The translations under genes and the position numbers were made by a program. 64,000 nt of DNA from assembly GCA_950295325.1 (NCBI GenBank), contig OX485803.1, forward strand, positions 31,558,001-31,622,000, given 5' to 3'. Under the pieces are notes generated by a model. It was not told the origin of the DNA. It ran no database searches and saw only the letters and a program-made list of their open reading frames with translations. Of this stretch, positions 49,433 to 60,499 are shown piece after piece; the stretch's first letter is position 1, and every line of letters begins with the position of its first letter. Origin of the DNA: Polytrichum commune (Eukaryota > Streptophyta > Polytrichopsida > Polytrichales > Polytrichaceae).

Positions 49433-49844
49433 CACTACACTAAAAAGGATATTTAGTGTTTGATACACTAAGTATGAATGCATACACTAGATGTCAATAA
49501 CCCTATGATAGTAAGTAACATTAAATGTAAATTCAAACACTAAATATCAACTATGGTATAAGTGGAAGTTGCATGTTTGAATTTAGTGTTAGTAAGGATA
49601 TGAAAAAAATGATCGTCGACTTTGGCTGATGAGACATCAACAAGCATGAAGGTGGGGTGCCATCCCTAAAATCACAAGTCCAACGAAATCCATGCTCCAC
49701 ATGAAAGGAGGTGGGAATAGGGAAGGTAGCGGCACATTTATGTCTAACACTAATTGTCAAGGAATTGAAAGTTAATGTTGAGCAGGGTAGGATGGTTGCA
49801 ATATTAAATATAATCAAACACTAAATGCCATATTTAGTGTAGTG
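49433..49844. mobile_element. CACTA-like MITE
   Basis: The left end CACTACACTAAAAAGGATAT then TTAGTGTTTGA is matched by the reversed right end CACTACACTAAATATGGCAT then TTAGTGTTTGA, about 31 bases. Internal copies of AAACACTAAAT and TTTAGTGTTAG extend the fold-back. CACTA at the tip is the mark of En/Spm elements. The flanking triplets (aaa and aga) match at two of three positions. Confidence 0.65.
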
Positions 49845-52025
49845 AGAGGGAAATATGGAATTAAGCATCCTACTCATTCATCCAAGTTAGAAAGACCGAA
49901 ATACTATGCAGTCCAATGGTTAGTATTATTAGTTGATTTAACATCAAATTTGGTATCAAAGACCATGAGTTAATATAGGGGAAGTTATGAAGGTTGAATA
50001 AGCCACAAACCTATAGGGCATCAAGTTTCAGTTGGATGGATGGTCTTATGCAATAATTTCCCTCTCACCGGAACATTCCTACTTTTACAATTTAGTCCAC
50101 CAAACTTACTACAGTAGTTGGGTTGTGTATTATTATTTTTTTCTAATGAGAGAATTCCATTAATAAAACACCTTGTAAGTATTGATATATGTATTTTTAT
50201 TTCTCTTCACTTACATTGCATATTCTAAAATGTTACCCACATCACCATGACAAATTTAGTTACAATTGTTGTTTTTGCTAAATATCTTATGCCCCCTAGA
50301 TGTGCACTATACATATAATTTCATTCTAAATTATCTATATTAAGTGGTCATATAATCATATGCAATACACAAAATTCTCTCTCTCTATATATATATATGG
50401 AAATTTTCATGGAGTTCATTTGTCCATTTGCATTTACATTCTTGACTTCACAATTCATGCACAATCCACTTATCAATTTACAAAACTTTTGTAAAAGAAA
50501 GCATCATTACTAGTTGGTGTAGCAACCGGAATAGCTAAAAAATGTAGATGTGATCCCATCCAAGAATAACGCATCTATCAATTGCATTTTTCCAACTGAA
50601 ATATACTTATATGTGAAAGAAAATATGGGGAGATATGGGTCCATATAAATGAACTAGGTTCAATTACATGCCATGTATACATCTTATCATGATCAACAAT
50701 ACAATCACATTTTGCCTTCTTTTTTTTGTAGTGTTTGTGTTCAATATCATTTGTCTTATACCAAGTAATATTTGACTTTAATACTTGTTGGAGGCTTGCA
50801 CGAACTAACATGTGGGGCTTCTAAAATATACTTGTGCTTTTAAGGCTTGAAATGGTGCACAATTAAGCACCGATGCCTATACTTGTGCTACTCCAACAAT
50901 CAGTCTTCTTCATGACTTTAGGGCTCTCAAACTCATCAATCTTGCCAAGTTCAAAGTTTGTTGTAGGGGAGAAATTAGACATCAATCAAAAGAAAGCTTC
51001 ATCCCTCCAAAGTGCGGATGCCACACACAAGTTGAGCTCCCTGCTGAAGCTTGCTAGTTTGGTGGGCCAAGGTTGAAAATTTTGATCCCTTGTGCCGAAG
51101 ATGGTGGAGCTTTGTTTTGATGTTGGTCTCCATTATTTTGTTTTGTCTTACTTTATTTAATATTTTCAATCCATTAAAAAAGGGTATCCAAACCCATAAC
51201 ATTATCCAACCCATTCTAGGGTTTTTGTGGGCCCAAGAATGTATTTTGATTTGCGTCTGGACAATTTCCAAAGATGATGCACATGCGCTACAAATTCCAC
51301 TTGAATGCAACCTCCTTTTGTTGAAATATTATGGAATATCATAAACCCAAATGGTACATGTAATAGCATGCCAACCACTATCAAAGTGATTGCCTTTGTA
51401 GATGTGGAATGCCCAGATCATAATTAGAATGAGAGTAACTTATTGGGCTTAATAATATCATGGCTCCATCATTGTAGGGACATGTAATAATGGGTCCAAA
51501 TTCTTTTACCTTTGCTGACACAAAATCCCTACAAAACTTGCAAGCTATTTGTGGTTGGACCTTTCACAAATATTCTATTATCTATATACAATGGATAATA
51601 TCATGATGGTGAGGACATCGCTTGGCCGTTACCCATCATTCTCGAAAGGCAGGGGGACCATGGTAAAGTGATATGTTGTTATGCATGGGCCCATTCTAGG
51701 CCACTGTACATGGAGGAGCCGTGTTTTTTGCCTACGACCAGGAGACGATTATGGCCGTGGAAGAAAACCCTACCCCTCCCATTTAATCAAGGTGTGTATA
51801 ACTAATCTATAATTTGCATGTAAAGTTATGCCCTGTCAAATGGTATGGGAGGGTAAGTAGAAGTAGAAATGGAGGTCAATGCATACTCTTCATTGTGCAT
51901 GAGGACATGTGAACTCTATGGGTGCATGCACAATGCTCATGTCTAACCCATCACTTGATGTCTCAACTTCCTAGTTGACATTCCACATCATGATAGTTTT
52001 GGTTATTAATTACTTTACCCACCAC
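49845..52025. other. Intergenic, repeat fragments only
   Basis: 49990-50080 resembles 10780-10890, and 51715-51780 resembles 13760-13830. A frame around 50873-51076 faintly recalls the part of a LINE reverse transcriptase after its active site, but too weakly to call. Confidence 0.4.
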
Positions 52026-52226
52026 TACACCATTCATGGTATTTAGTGTCACACGCTATTCACATTTACTTAATTCTATAACTTTCTATAGAGAATGTAA
52101 GATTTTATGTTTGAATATTGTAGAACATAAACAACTTTACTTGATAAAGTCTTACATTCTTTGTAAATTGTTACAATGTTAAGTAATTCCGAATAGCAAG
52201 TGAAACTAATTACCATAAATGGTGTA
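52026..52226. mobile_element. Fold-back MITE with TACA...TGTA ends, copy 2
   Basis: The left arm TACACCATTCATGGTATTTA then GTGTCAC is matched by the reversed right arm TACACCATTTATGGTAATTA then GTTTCAC. The pairing continues through CTATTC to a core near 52125, so nearly the whole element is a hairpin. Relative of 14223-14445. Confidence 0.75.
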
Positions 52227-52368
52227 ATGAATGTACCTCGTTTTCACCCAACATAAAAAATCTCACAATATTTGACATTGGGAAAAACTACAAGGATGCA
52301 ACTGCTTTGCCATGCTATAACGTCATCGAGTCCACCTAACACAAACAACATCGAGAATGGTGAGATTG

Positions 52369-52470
52369 GAGTGCTTTTAGAATTGTCTTCACATGAGCTT
52401 TATTCTCAAGAAGACATTTAGAGTATCATTGATAATTATTGATGTAAAATGAAAAATCCATTGTATTGCT
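52369..52470 (+). repeat. Dispersed repeat shared with 14728-14830
   Basis: Matches the block described at 14728. The relative spacing to the preceding fold-back element is also kept. Confidence 0.6.
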
Positions 52471-52609
52471 TGTTTTTCCTTTCAATATTTAAAAAAATGA
52501 TAAAGTCATCGAGCAAGTGCTTGGTGCGGATCTGGTCTTCACCCTACTACTCTTCACAATTGTCCATCCGTTGCAAAAGGTTGAGGGGGGGGGGGGGGGG
52601 ACCATGTTA

Positions 52610-53060
52610 AAGTGATGTGTCATATGCACAGGTGCAAAGAACTAGGATGGAATGGGTCCATGCTAAAGTAAGTGGGTCTAACATGAGCACTTATCTTTTT
52701 GCACCCACTTCTCGGAGGATGTGAAGCACGCGTTTAGTGCAAGATGGTAAGCAAATCCGTATCATTCCCAAAGCCAATTTTAACATGATTTATGGAGCTC
52801 TTAATAATATCTTATTTATCATCAAAGTGAGGGTTCTTTTAGTTATTAAATGACCATATTATGGGCTCCCCCTCAATTATGTTGACTATTGCATCCAAAA
52901 CGGTTAACAAATTTTGAACATGTAATCCAATCTCTTTTCAACACATGTCCTTTTGTTGTCTATTCCTAGATTTAAACCCAACCATACTCTACTTAGAATA
53001 TAAGTGTCCATATAAGATCGACACATTGAATTAGGCACATCTACTTAGTATCACAACAAA
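52610..53060 (+). repeat. Dispersed repeat family R1, longest copy
   Basis: Shares TTTTTGCACCCACTTCT, GGATGTG, AGCAAATCC, TTGACTA, GTAATCCAATC, an ACACATG(T/C)CTTTT block and CACATCTAC with 60955-61275, and part of this with reversed 2095-2260. A run of 16 G at 52585-52600 lies just upstream. Confidence 0.6.
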
Positions 53061-54127
53061 CGTCAAACCTTGCATGCAACTTCCAAGCCTGTTAGGAGAT
53101 GTTGCACAACCCAGCTCGGCCCGGGCGTCCCCTAACTTGGTGCCAACTAACTATTCCCCGTGAAGGCTTCAGTTAGACTAAGTAACCACTCAAATTATTT
53201 ACATTATGCTCGCATTTCTCGATTAAGAAACATTAGCCAAAATATGAGGTAGCTAATCTATATGAGAGCTAATCTATCTCATGGGTCGCACCACCCAGTT
53301 AAAATTAAGCTTTAAATGAAATTCATCAAACTAGAAATTAGCAAACTTATGGGAGCTTACTTTTGTGAAGAAATCTGACCTCATCCATACTCCTTATGCT
53401 AATTAACTTTAACATATGATTAGTCCAAGTTTTTTCTTAAATACCCATCTCTCATTTTCCCCATCTCTTCTCTGTTCCTCTATGAGGTGGACCACACTAC
53501 TTCTTACATCATCCTACATTGGCATACATTTAAAAAAAAAGGGATAAAATATAAACATAAAACTCAATGTTTGGATTTAAAAAAATCAATGTCATTCATT
53601 TATAATTACATTTATTTTTACTCCAATAATAACAAAATCAAATTGGTGTGGACCACAAAATTTTAGTGTATCATAATTGGCGTCATGTTCAAAACTTGGA
53701 CAAGTTGAGCAAAAGTTTGGTCAGTCAACCTTAAGTCCTCTCTCTGAATTGGTCAACCTTTGAATAGTGGTAATCGGTTAGTTAGCATATGAGTTGGTGG
53801 ATTCCCACTAACTCATTTCTTAGTTAATTCTCTTAACTAGGTGGTGCGCCTGGACCCTTAGTGGGCCACTAACTAATAAATCTGGCATGAAAAGTTACCG
53901 TCCGCCGTAGGAAAGGAAAGTGCTTCTCCTCTCTTTCAACTCTCTGCATGTTTCGCAGAGTAAAAAACCTGCCACAGTCGCCGTTCCGCTTCGATTTGCA
54001 AAGAGTGACACCAACTTTGGTGATGATCTTTTGGTAAGTTAGCAAAGCGAGTCGATGCCGCTTTCCTTTCTGCGATGCAGCCATTCGCAGGTGGAGAAAG
54101 AGAGAAACAATCTCGGGGAACTTTGCA

Positions 54128-54128
<1 letters not shown>
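53061..54128. other. Intergenic, no gene seen
   Basis: AT-rich to about 53850, then mixed. A 71-codon minus-strand frame (54084-53869) begins MAASQKGKRHRLALLTYQKI but has no homologue I know. Confidence 0.4.

Positions 54129-54168
<40 letters not shown>
54129..54168 (+). repeat. (GCCA)10 tetranucleotide microsatellite
   Basis: Ten perfect GCCA units. On the minus strand it translates as a GWLA repeat, which is an artefact of the microsatellite. Confidence 0.95.
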
Positions 54169-54169
<1 letters not shown>

Positions 54170-54269
54170 ATCGATTCATACAGTAACTCATAATATCACC
54201 TGGCATTTCACGCATATATACATCCATTTTCATACGTAAGTTAAATTCACACTACCTGCGTGGTGCGGG

Positions 54270-54306
54270 AGGGAGGGAGGGAGAGAGAGAGAGAGAGAGA
54301 GAGAGA
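54270..54306 (+). repeat. GGGA/GA purine microsatellite
   Basis: Four GGGA-type units run into about 13 GA dinucleotides. Confidence 0.95.
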
Positions 54307-55855
54307 TGGTGCCACGAATTGCAGAGGAATTGGGGAGGAAATGATGAATAAGGTCAGGGAGTAAAGCAAAGCCAAGCGAAAGCAAAGCCAAGCCAAACAC
54401 CCACGCAGACACTGCTGCGGCCTGGCAGAGCCGCCCGGGGGTGAAGGATTTGGAGCAGAAGAAGGTTGATAAGGAGAAGAAGAAGATGGTGGGAACTGGG
54501 ACTGGGAGGAGGAGGAGGAGCAGCTGGAGGGTTATGTTATGGTGATCGTTTAACTTATGTAATATGGTGATGGTGGTGGTAATGATGATAATATTGAGGG
54601 CGCCTGCAAGGAGGATCTGAGTTCAAAGTTGAGTCGAGTTGAGCGCAGGTGGGGGTGGTGGATGTGGATGCTTGCTTGGAACCAACCTGGCTGCTGGCTT
54701 TCTCATCATTTCCTTTTTGTATTTAATGCTGCGTAGGCCCGACTTGGCTTACCTTACATGACGATGATCAAATGCGTCCACTTAAGTAACTTCGTACTTA
54801 CATACATGTGTGCTGGAGACTAGAACTTCAAGAGTCTTACAGCTAAGCTATGTAGCTAGCTGCATGCTCTGGGGAAGGGCAGGGCATGCTCTGAGTCTTC
54901 AGAGTCAGTTGTCTCCCTGCTGCTCTTGTCGGCTGGGCGGAGCCAGGGGGGAGCATCTAGCCCTGCGTTGTAAGTACCACTTAAGTAGTAGCCTACATGG
55001 CTCTCCTTGTGCTCTCAAAGGCGGGGGAAAGCTAAATTTCCTTGGCGCCTTTCGAGACAGGAATTTGGGGCAGCAAGCCGGGTGAGATTAAAGAGAGAGA
55101 GAGACAGAGAGAGAGAAGTGGGTTGGAGTTGGAGGGGTTCTGTTGTGGTGAGTTGTGAGAGAAGAGGGGCAAGAGTGGGAAGAGGGTTGTGGGTAAGTAA
55201 GAAGAAGAAGGAGAAGGAGGCTCGAAAATCTTTGAAGTTAGCGAGGGGGGGAGGGGGATTGGGAGGGTGGTTGGGTTGAGTTGAGTTGAGTTGGGTTAGG
55301 GGGGAAAATTCATCAAGGGACATACAAACAACTCCATCCACCACTTACCTTTTTGCACACATTTCGAGGCGCATTTTCCAGGTGTGTAGGTAGAATAGAA
55401 TTGTCAGGAACACCGTGTACCTCCCCTTCGACCCTTCCTTCTTTCCTTCCTTCCCCTTGCTATTTCCTTTCCTGTTGCTTGAGCGGAGGTGAGGGGAAGT
55501 GAAATGCATTGCCTTTTCTTTCTTGGGTAAGTTAACTTAATCTTACTTACTGCTCGCCTTGTGCTTGCTGTTCATCATCACGACTTACATCCGGGCTGGT
55601 AATTTGGGAACACAAACAACCCAGGGAGGAGGATCGGTACGGCGGTGGTATAATATGCTGTTTCACTCCATATTGAGATCGCCGGGTACAGTTGGGGTGG
55701 CAAGAATTGGAGATTTTCTTGATGAGTACTGATGGTGGGTCCTTGGTTGGAGTCCATGTGTGGCAGGCTGTAGGGCAAGTTTTTTTTTGAGTAGTGAGGT
55801 AGAGGGTGCTATAGGCGAGGAGGAGGGCGAAGGAGAAGAAGAAGACGAAGAAGAG
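54307..55855 (+). promoter_or_regulatory. Promoter and 5' UTR region of ISS1
   Basis: Mixed-GC region rich in polypurine tracts (GA runs at 55092-55115, GAAGAAGGAGAAGG near 55201, GAAGAAGAAGACGAAGAAGA just before the ATG). Overlapping short frames on both strands have low-complexity translations. Together these fit a plant promoter and GA-rich leader ending at the ATG at 55856. The transcription start cannot be placed. Confidence 0.5.
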
Positions 55856-58800
55856 ATGGCAGCCGCTCTGATGAGTAGCAAGTTAGCGAAGCGGGTGCTG
55901 GGCACCGACACTCCTGTCATGGTTCAGGTATTTTGAGATACCCTTCTCACATCTGTTTGTCTGTCTGTCTGCCTGTCTGCCGGAACAGAAGGAATGTCCT
56001 GTTGATCTGTTTTCGTGAATTTGAGCAAGTGCGCTGACCGTAGCAGCATTGGAGCTACACAGTCGCACACAGAGGGCGAAGTGGTTTCTGGGTACAGTGA
56101 GGAGGATGATGGGAACGACTTTGTCCTCACATTGAAGCAACGCGTGTAGATATATGGAAGATCGTGAGGGTACATGTGAATTTTGAATTACGTGGCATGG
56201 AAGGGTACTTCTCTGATTGCGAAGTGCTTTGTATTCTCATAGTGGTGCTATATACACCTCGAAAGTAGAGAAGGAGTTCACCAAGAAAGAGAGTAGTAAG
56301 AGAAAATAGATTTGGCAGAAAAATGTCCAGAGGCACCGTGTAACTTGTACGGGCGATGTGAAGATAAACAGTCGGCGGGTTAATTAAACCTGCAAGCGAT
56401 CATTCATGCAAATACGAGCATCCTCAGGCGGAGGGGTCATTGCGGGCGCTGAAAGCCTAAGTTATGAGAGATACTTAGTATTGGAATCCTAAAAGGTTAC
56501 TTTGTTAGATGAATCTGGGAGTGTCTATCTGTTTCTCAGGGTCTACATTTAACAAAATGGCGATCATCTATGCAAATTTTGATCATCACGTAACAGGGAA
56601 CATGAATTTCTGGAGGATTATTCTATTTTACGTACGCTCTCAATCAACTTCCCAACAGAGTCACTTTACAACCGATGAGTGTAAGATGCGTGCCAGAGGA
56701 TTAGTTAGTTGACTATTACAAATCCTTATTCGTAGTTGGTAGAACCTAGCCTTGTCACAAATGTGAGTATATTTGAGTGTCATTACAATGCACATATGTT
56801 TTTATTCTTGGATTGATGTGTTGCGACTGACTTTACTTGGCTGGAAGTGCTAGCTCTCTGGATTGCGTCCAGCAATAAGAGAATGGGGTTTTCCACTTTC
56901 ATTGCTGCTCTGTTTTGAAGCACATAGTCATTCGAAACTGGCCAGTTTCAGTTCTTTTTAAGAATCTTCTATGGTTGTTCGCATGATACAGATGCAGGAT
57001 TTGCTACGTGGTGCAAACACGTCTGATATATTGTCCCTGGCACAGGTTTGTGCATCTATTCACCTTATCCTTGCCACATGTGGCTTTAGTTAATCGTCTG
57101 CTCAATCAATGACACATTTCTTGGAATTCATTGTACCTCATGATGGTTGGTAATCTGGATAACATGGGTGTCAATATGATCTTTTCCTGTCAAAGGTGAT
57201 TTTACTGAGGGGTTGGTCAGTGTCACCTTTATTGAGGTGAAATTTTGGATTGCATGACTAAGAAGAAGGGGTGGAGGGAAGGCAGGGAGTGGTATATTGG
57301 CAGCCGCCTAAAGAAGCTCTCGATAAAGTGAAAACTCTCGTTGACGATCCAGCGGTCAGCAGCTATGGAGCAGACGACGGTCTTCCAGACCTTCGGGAAG
57401 CGCTTCTAGAGAAGGCATCTGCACTACCTCTTTCTATTTGTTACCTTAACCAGTCTCATTGCAGGGAGCATTTATTTATTATCAGCTGTTGACATACTCC
57501 ATAGTTATCCTTGAGGCCGCATGCAATAGGACAAGACATTTCAATATACCACCAAATTTGACATTGACCTACAAGTGTATCCTGACCTAATGTAGCAAAC
57601 AATTGGTAGAGGTTTGCGAGCTTAATAGTGTTGAAGTCATCTTTCTGACTGGGGCAATCATAATTATGGGCTCTTTGGTGCACAGTTAAGGCGAGAGAAC
57701 AAGCTCTGCAACTCGGCAGTCATGGTCACAGCAGGTGCAAATCAGGTCAGTATATTTCTAGACTTTATATGAAACATATGAGGACCAGTAAAAGAATCAT
57801 GTAATTTCTTGTAGTTCAAATCAAGCAATCTGCATTTCCTAAGTTATCTTTGAAAGTGATTCGCCCTGTCCATTTGTGTATAAATCTGGATCTTTAATTT
57901 GGAGTATCATGTCTAAACTTTGAACATATCGTGTGCTTTAATGTGTGGGGGGAGGATTTGCAGGCTTATGTCAATGTTGTTTTGACACTCTGCGATCCTG
58001 GGGACAGAGTTGTGCTGTTTGTGCCCTATTATTTCAACGCTTTCATGGCTTACCAAATGACGGGTGTCACAGACATTGTGCTAGGACCCAGTGATGCTGT
58101 TGACTTTCACCCAGATGCAGGTGACATTTCATTCACTCCTTGGTAGTTTTGCAATCTTGATCACATTCTTCAAAGAGCTCTTATGAGATCCTTTATTGCT
58201 ACATAACCAAGTTGTATCTGCTTCAGTGAAAGTTTCTGTGAATTGAGGAGTGTTGCCTTTTGTCACAGACTGGTTGGAGAAACTGCTCACGAATGGAGAC
58301 CCAAAGCTTGTGCCGAAGGTGGTCTCTGTGGTCAATCCTGGCAATCCCTCAGGAACATATGTCCCGGAGATGCTATTGCAGGTGCTGTAGTTTCTGTGGA
58401 TTGTAAGACCGTACATAGCTTTAGTGGTTTGCACCTATGCATGACAGTGACTTCACTTGCAAGTTTGTAAAATACATATATGTGGGGCGAGATATGTCCA
58501 TACTACATAATGCATTCAGAAGCCTCAGTATTATGGTCGGTCATCACATGCACATCTTAATTTTATGCATTGTTCTTGTCTGCTGTTTGATGTGCTGAAC
58601 TTGATAGTGTTGCATATAGTTTCAAGAGTCTTCATTTTGGTCTGTTTTTCACCCTTTCTTGTGCAATGTGCAGAGAATATCAGAATTATGCCGTCAGGCT
58701 GGGTCATGGCTCATTGTCGATAATACATATGAGTACGTGGCCCTTTACTCTGTATGAAACCTCATCATTCTGCTGATTACTTTTTTAATGGCCCTGCATG

Positions 58801-59739
58801 ATACTCAATGCAGTTTCTTACAAATTAATGAAGACGGATGATTTCTAGGTGCTACTACATTTGTAATTGCACATTCCAGTTGAGTATGTCAGTTCAGTTG
58901 AGCATACTTTCACAAATTCCAAGTGTCATTCCAGATGTTTCCTGCTGCTTCTTATCGTCATGTTGGCTGTTGAATATCTCAGGTACTTCATGTATGAAGG
59001 TCGGAAACATGTCTGTGTGGAGGGTGACCATGTGCTTAACATCTTTTCCTTTTCAAAAGCATATGGCATGATGGGGTGGAGGATTGGCTATGTAAGACTT
59101 CTCCGAGTCCTTTGAGAGATGGATCTCCATCATGAATTGAGTATTTTATAAATTTGGATCACAATTCCCTAGCTTTAATATCCATTTGTCTGTAGACTTG
59201 GTGCTTCACAGTAATCGTATAGGTGGGTTATCTTGCATTGGTGGCTATAACTCATTAGTGTGGCATTCTCCTCTTGTATGCTGCAGATTGCATATCCTGC
59301 AATGGTCAAAGGCATGGGTGCTCAGCTTCTGAAAGTACAAGACAACATCCCAATCTGTGCTTCTATTATTGGGCAAAAGCTAGCTTTGGCTGCTCTTGAA
59401 CTTGGCCCAGAGTGGGTGGTGGAGAAGGTGAAGACTCTAGGACACAATCGACAAGTTCTATTAGATGCTTTGTCACCCCTAGGGGAAGGGGCTGTGAAGG
59501 GAGGAGAGGGGGCCATCTACCTTTGGGCACAACTACCTGCCGATTCCGCCGATGATGTTGCCGTCACACGATGGCTTGTAGAGAAACATGGTGTAAGTGT
59601 AATTCCAGGGAGTGCCAGTGGAGGACCTGGCTTTATTCGAGTGTCATATGGTGGCTTGGTGGAGGATAAATGCCGTCATGCGGCTGCTAGGCTGAAGAAG
59701 GGTTTGCAAGAGCTCGTTGACCATGGCATGACTCCTTGA
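55856..59739 (+). CDS. ISS1: Aromatic/methionine aminotransferase of the ISS1/VAS1 type
   Basis: Nine coding exons: 55856-55927, 56992-57045, 57286-57414, 57686-57745, 57964-58120, 58269-58381, 58674-58732, 58983-59091 and 59287-59739. Phases agree at every junction and give 401 residues, against about 394 for Arabidopsis ISS1/VAS1. It is a fold-type I PLP enzyme. Visible landmarks are SLAQGVVYWQPP, SSYGADDGLPDLREAL, MVTAGANQAYVN, VVNPGNPSGTYVPE (PLP-binding Asn), WLIVDNTYEYF (Asp at about 211), SFSKAYGMMGWRIGY with the Schiff-base Lys at about 240, and GFIRVSYGG with the carboxylate-binding Arg at about 369. In Arabidopsis the enzyme transfers an amino group from methionine to indole-3-pyruvate, restraining auxin and ethylene precursor supply. 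No transit peptide is seen, so it is probably cytosolic. Intron 3 (57415-57685) starts with GC rather than GT. An AATAAA occurs at about 59915. Confidence 0.96.
57415..57685 (+). other. GC-AG intron of ISS1
   Basis: The donor reads GAGAAG|GCATCT and the acceptor TGCACAG|TTAAGG. The join gives LREALLEK-LRRENKL, which matches the family without gap or shift. No GT lies at a position that would keep the protein, so the rare GC donor class is the simplest reading. Confidence 0.85.
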
Positions 59740-60499
59740 ACCTGGTTTTACCATCTTTTCACAAGTCTGTTATGGTGGCACCTCTACCCTCTTCGATACG
59801 TTCTTATAATTCAGGGATATGGTCGTACTCAAATGACTAAAGAGCACTCGAGGCTATTGTAAATGATAGTTCATATACATTTTCTATTTTGGGGCCATTC
59901 ATTATTGTTGGGACCAATAAAGTCACCAGCAGACTTTTCCTTAAAGTTATCTGTTCCTGTGAATGTACTTTATACTTAATCAAGCTACTTTCTTCTAGTA
60001 AGTGTCATTCTAATTTCAAATCTTGATCAAACTTCTAACCACCTTTCTGAGGGTGTTGGTACTACTTTGCACATGGTAGTTCTGACTAATTGTAGCAAGC
60101 TCATCTGAAGGTACAGTAGAACTAAATGGAAAAGGGATAATGAAACACAGATCCAAAATTTGGTTGCTTGATATATATGAATACAATTCAATCTACTCTG
60201 CATGGCTCTCAACTTGCCTCGAGAGTGTGCACAGCAACCCAGAGACTTGTCACACGAATAGTACTGGTGAAACTGCCTAGAATATATATATGATGACAAA
60301 ATCTCGTAGATCATGTATATGACATGCCAGCTATGGAAGCCTGCTTGATGCAACATAATGTTCACTACATTTCTGAACTTTGCAGAAAGCAATACGAGAT
60401 GTATTGGTGCAAGGTCTCATGAGGCAATAAAAGGTGCAAGGTTCTCAAAACATGATTAGATAGGTGTTACTTTAGGACTAAGTAGAGAGGGATATGGTT
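59740..60499. other. Convergent 3' region between ISS1 and the minus-strand gene
   Basis: It holds the 3' UTRs of the two converging genes, with stop codons 760 bases apart. AATAAA at about 59915 serves the plus strand. A 121-codon minus-strand frame (60392-60027) is not supported as coding. Confidence 0.5.

Noticed and set aside
50873-51344. Possible LINE reverse transcriptase remnant
   Set aside because: Only a faint resemblance to the region after the active site. No YxDD box and several stops in all frames.
54039-54233. Frame with a GWLA tetrapeptide repeat
   Set aside because: It is the translation of the (GCCA)10 microsatellite, not a protein repeat.
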